DNA of 64,000 nucleotides from Brugia malayi. Taxonomy: Eukaryota > Nematoda > Chromadorea > Rhabditida > Onchocercidae. Below the pieces are notes generated by a model. It had not been told where the DNA came from and did no database searches. It saw only the letters and a program-made list of their open reading frames with translations. Positions 62,201 to 64,000 of this stretch are shown here, piece after piece (the first letter of the stretch is position 1; each line of letters opens with the position of its first letter). The stretch lies in NCBI RefSeq assembly GCF_000002995.4, contig NW_025062479.1, positions 17,604,721 to 17,668,720 on the forward strand, given 5' to 3'. The translations under genes and the position numbers were made by a program.

Positions 62201-62995
62201 ATTTAATGAAATCTTAATTTAATTCGCTTTTTACCAGATTGAATTAATTAATTTAGAAAACATAGATAAGAAATAAAATAAAAGGCCTTTTTTATCTAAA
62301 CAATGCGCTACAACTTCAGATTTTATATAAAAACGAGACAGAAAATGCAAATGCTTACGAACTGTTCGTACCAAATTGCTCAGTACCATGTAAACTGAAT
62401 CAATTAATTAAACTAAGTGCACCTACTATTTTGGATTCGGTGGATGATTTGAATAAGGTAAATGGCTTAACTAATTAATTACCCCCAAGTATACTTCAAT
62501 CAAAAAGAAACGATCTGAAAAAAACTTTTTTTTTTTATAATCTAAGAAATTTTTGAATTCGTATTTTTATTATATTCGGCTTTTGTAACAAAAAAAAATC
62601 TAAAAGTTCTGCTCAGTATTTTTGACACTTTTGTATTAAGATCAGATCAACTTCTTTTGTACCCCTTAATAAAAGCTTAAGTGCAAGTCAAGTTTATTGA
62701 GTTTTGCGCACACATTGATTTTCACTCACTAAGATTCTCAAGATGGAAAATAGCTTTTCAAAATGTTGAGTTCGAACTGCTCCGAGTAACAAATTTGTTT
62801 AAGTACTAAATATATTTTGATATTACTATTTCTAAGATTTTAAATGTTTTTCAGATTTGCGAGAAAGAAGAGAACGGTGCTAACAAAGTCAGTGGTAAGA
62901 AAGCGCTCAGTAATCATACCGGACGACATGTCACAATGATGTTTTCGATTTCCAGCGTTCTCATGTTATTGTATTTGTTTTTGATAAGCTGCTGA
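59246..62995 (+). CDS. Histidine acid phosphatase, membrane-attached
   Basis: A branch-2 histidine phosphatase that hydrolyses phosphomonoesters at acid pH, probably at the cell surface, in lysosomes or secreted. Eight exons give 424 residues: 59246-59455, 59908-59991, 60208-60366, 60474-60659, 60999-61235, 61445-61564, 62320-62457, 62855-62995. All phases are 0. Residues 1-19 form a signal peptide. The catalytic RHGDRAP starts at R40, and the proton-donor HD pair is H293-D294 in the HDST motif. Substrate-pocket Arg lies in RILTSRSDRAIVSAQAM. NET and NVT sequons suggest glycosylation, and four Cys near the end fit the family's disulfides. The last 20 residues are hydrophobic and end at the stop, so a GPI signal or tail anchor is likely. 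The ATG at 59246 was chosen because it starts the signal peptide; upstream in-frame codons contain no ATG. Exon 4 uses the acceptor giving LLHSTLHTCSHYNQL. Confidence 0.93.
61936..62075 (+). repeat. Intronic repeat, copy A
   Basis: Lies in the acid phosphatase intron between exons 6 and 7. It shares CTTTAATAAAAGCTTAAGTG, a following AAGYCAA, a GTGAACACATTAA-like core and a terminal AAGATGGA with copy B at 62638-62765. Confidence 0.7.
62638..62765 (+). repeat. Intronic repeat, copy B
   Basis: A diverged copy of 61936-62075 in the next intron, so the pair brackets exon 7. Same orientation, several substitutions and small indels. Confidence 0.7.
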
Positions 62996-64000
62996 TTGTT
63001 TACTGCTTACCATGATATCAGTTATTTTATATATATATATATATATATACTTCTTTTATGGCTTCTTTCCAATCTTAAAAAATGCCTGCTTATTTAAAAG
63101 CAGAAAAAATTTTATCAAATATACCAAAATTATATAATTCTATCTTCGGACCGAATAAAATCATTATAAAATTTATATTTTTTAAAGTCACGTTTAAACT
63201 TTCTCTTCTCTTTTTGACTGATATTTTACAGATGTCTGCAACGATGACGGACATCATTACTAGTTTGGAGAGTAAGAGTCAATTCGGTTAGTAGAATAGG
63301 AAAGAGTATGGAAGGTACAGCCTGTTAACGAATTTATCTACAGGTACATTTCAGGAATACAACTATGACAGAGATATTATTTACCTATTATACCTCACAT
63401 TGCTTTAGATAATATTGGCTGATTTTCCGACTTTTCTATGTACATCGATAAGTGCAAGCCTAATCATACCACCACAGATGCAATGTTAATTATACTAGGA
63501 TGTATATGAACATCTATCTATATGCATAATTCTAATATTTTTGCGCTTTGTGACATAATTTTCTGCTGAAGCATACTACACATTTTTAAATCTCAGACTG
63601 CTTCAATCATCAAACTTTAACTTCGAAGTTAATAAGATTAAAATGGAAAGGCTAATGCTAAAAGTGCTACAAATAATGCGAGTTAACAAATAATAAGGAA
63701 AATTTAGAGATTTTTCACACCAACAAGAAAAACATAGAAAACACTCTGCGTCTTCTTTCTTCACTCGTTTATCCGACAGAAATATTTTGAGATGGTAATG
63801 AAGAATAGAACTAATAAGACAGGTAGATCAGGGTATAGGTAGAAATCGAGGCTAAGAACCGGTTATTTTACGTCAAAGATAACGCAAAAAGTTGTACCTT
63901 CTAGCCATAGTGCAGAATAAAGACAAGCAAATGCTTCTAAAATTTTTCAGAATATGCACTGCTTATTCTACTGTTATACCTTTTTCATGGAAAACACATT
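62996..64000. other. Region downstream of acid phosphatase
   Basis: AATAAA at 63154-63159 may end the phosphatase transcript. A (TA)n microsatellite lies at about 63027-63049. A frame at 63082-63291 contains an acceptor (TTTTACAG) followed by MSATMTDIITSLESKSQFG and a stop; it might be an alternative last exon, but nothing supports that beyond the splice-like site. No other gene is seen. Confidence 0.45.

Overview
The window is nuclear DNA of a nematode, most likely a clade III filarial or spirurid worm. It is AT-rich, its genes are cut into many short exons, introns end in TTTCAG-like acceptors, and there are no bacterial-style operons or ribosome binding sites. All nine coding units lie on the plus strand. 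Exon models below were built by eye, joining exons by splice sites, reading phase and protein family resemblance. They are not transcript-supported.

Layout: (1) 74-1048, the 3' end of a PRORP-type (protein-only RNase P) gene. (2) 1771-6304, VPS45, a Sec1/Munc18 protein. (3) 6305-10927, intergenic DNA with TG microsatellites and a GC-richer tract. (4) 10928-23273, a PRRC2/BAT2-family gene of about 35 exons. (5) 25217-28562, ORC5 with a decayed ATP-binding site. (6) 28563-34178, gene-poor DNA. (7) 34179-35341, a small secreted precursor ending in an RFG sequence, a candidate FMRFamide-like neuropeptide gene, followed by a decayed copy of one of its exons. (8) 35342-41062, gene-poor DNA with a near-perfect 48-nt palindrome. 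(9) 41063-45236, a RING/B-box/coiled-coil (TRIM-like) gene. (10) 46259-50786, a Maelstrom-like gene with an HMG box and a MAEL domain. (11) 51203-57793, a complete, very young BEL/Pao LTR retrotransposon with a 1811-residue gag-pol reading frame and a 5-bp target duplication. (12) 59246-62995, a membrane-attached histidine acid phosphatase. (13) 62996-64000, no clear gene.

The genes do not form one pathway. PRORP, VPS45, PRRC2 and ORC5 are conserved housekeeping genes (tRNA 5' processing, endosomal membrane fusion, RNA-binding/translation, DNA replication licensing). The right half carries lineage-specific material. The most interesting points are the Maelstrom homologue in a group of worms reported to lack piRNAs, the recent BEL insertion about 400 bp downstream of it, the single-copy RFamide precursor, and the ORC5 P-loop loss.
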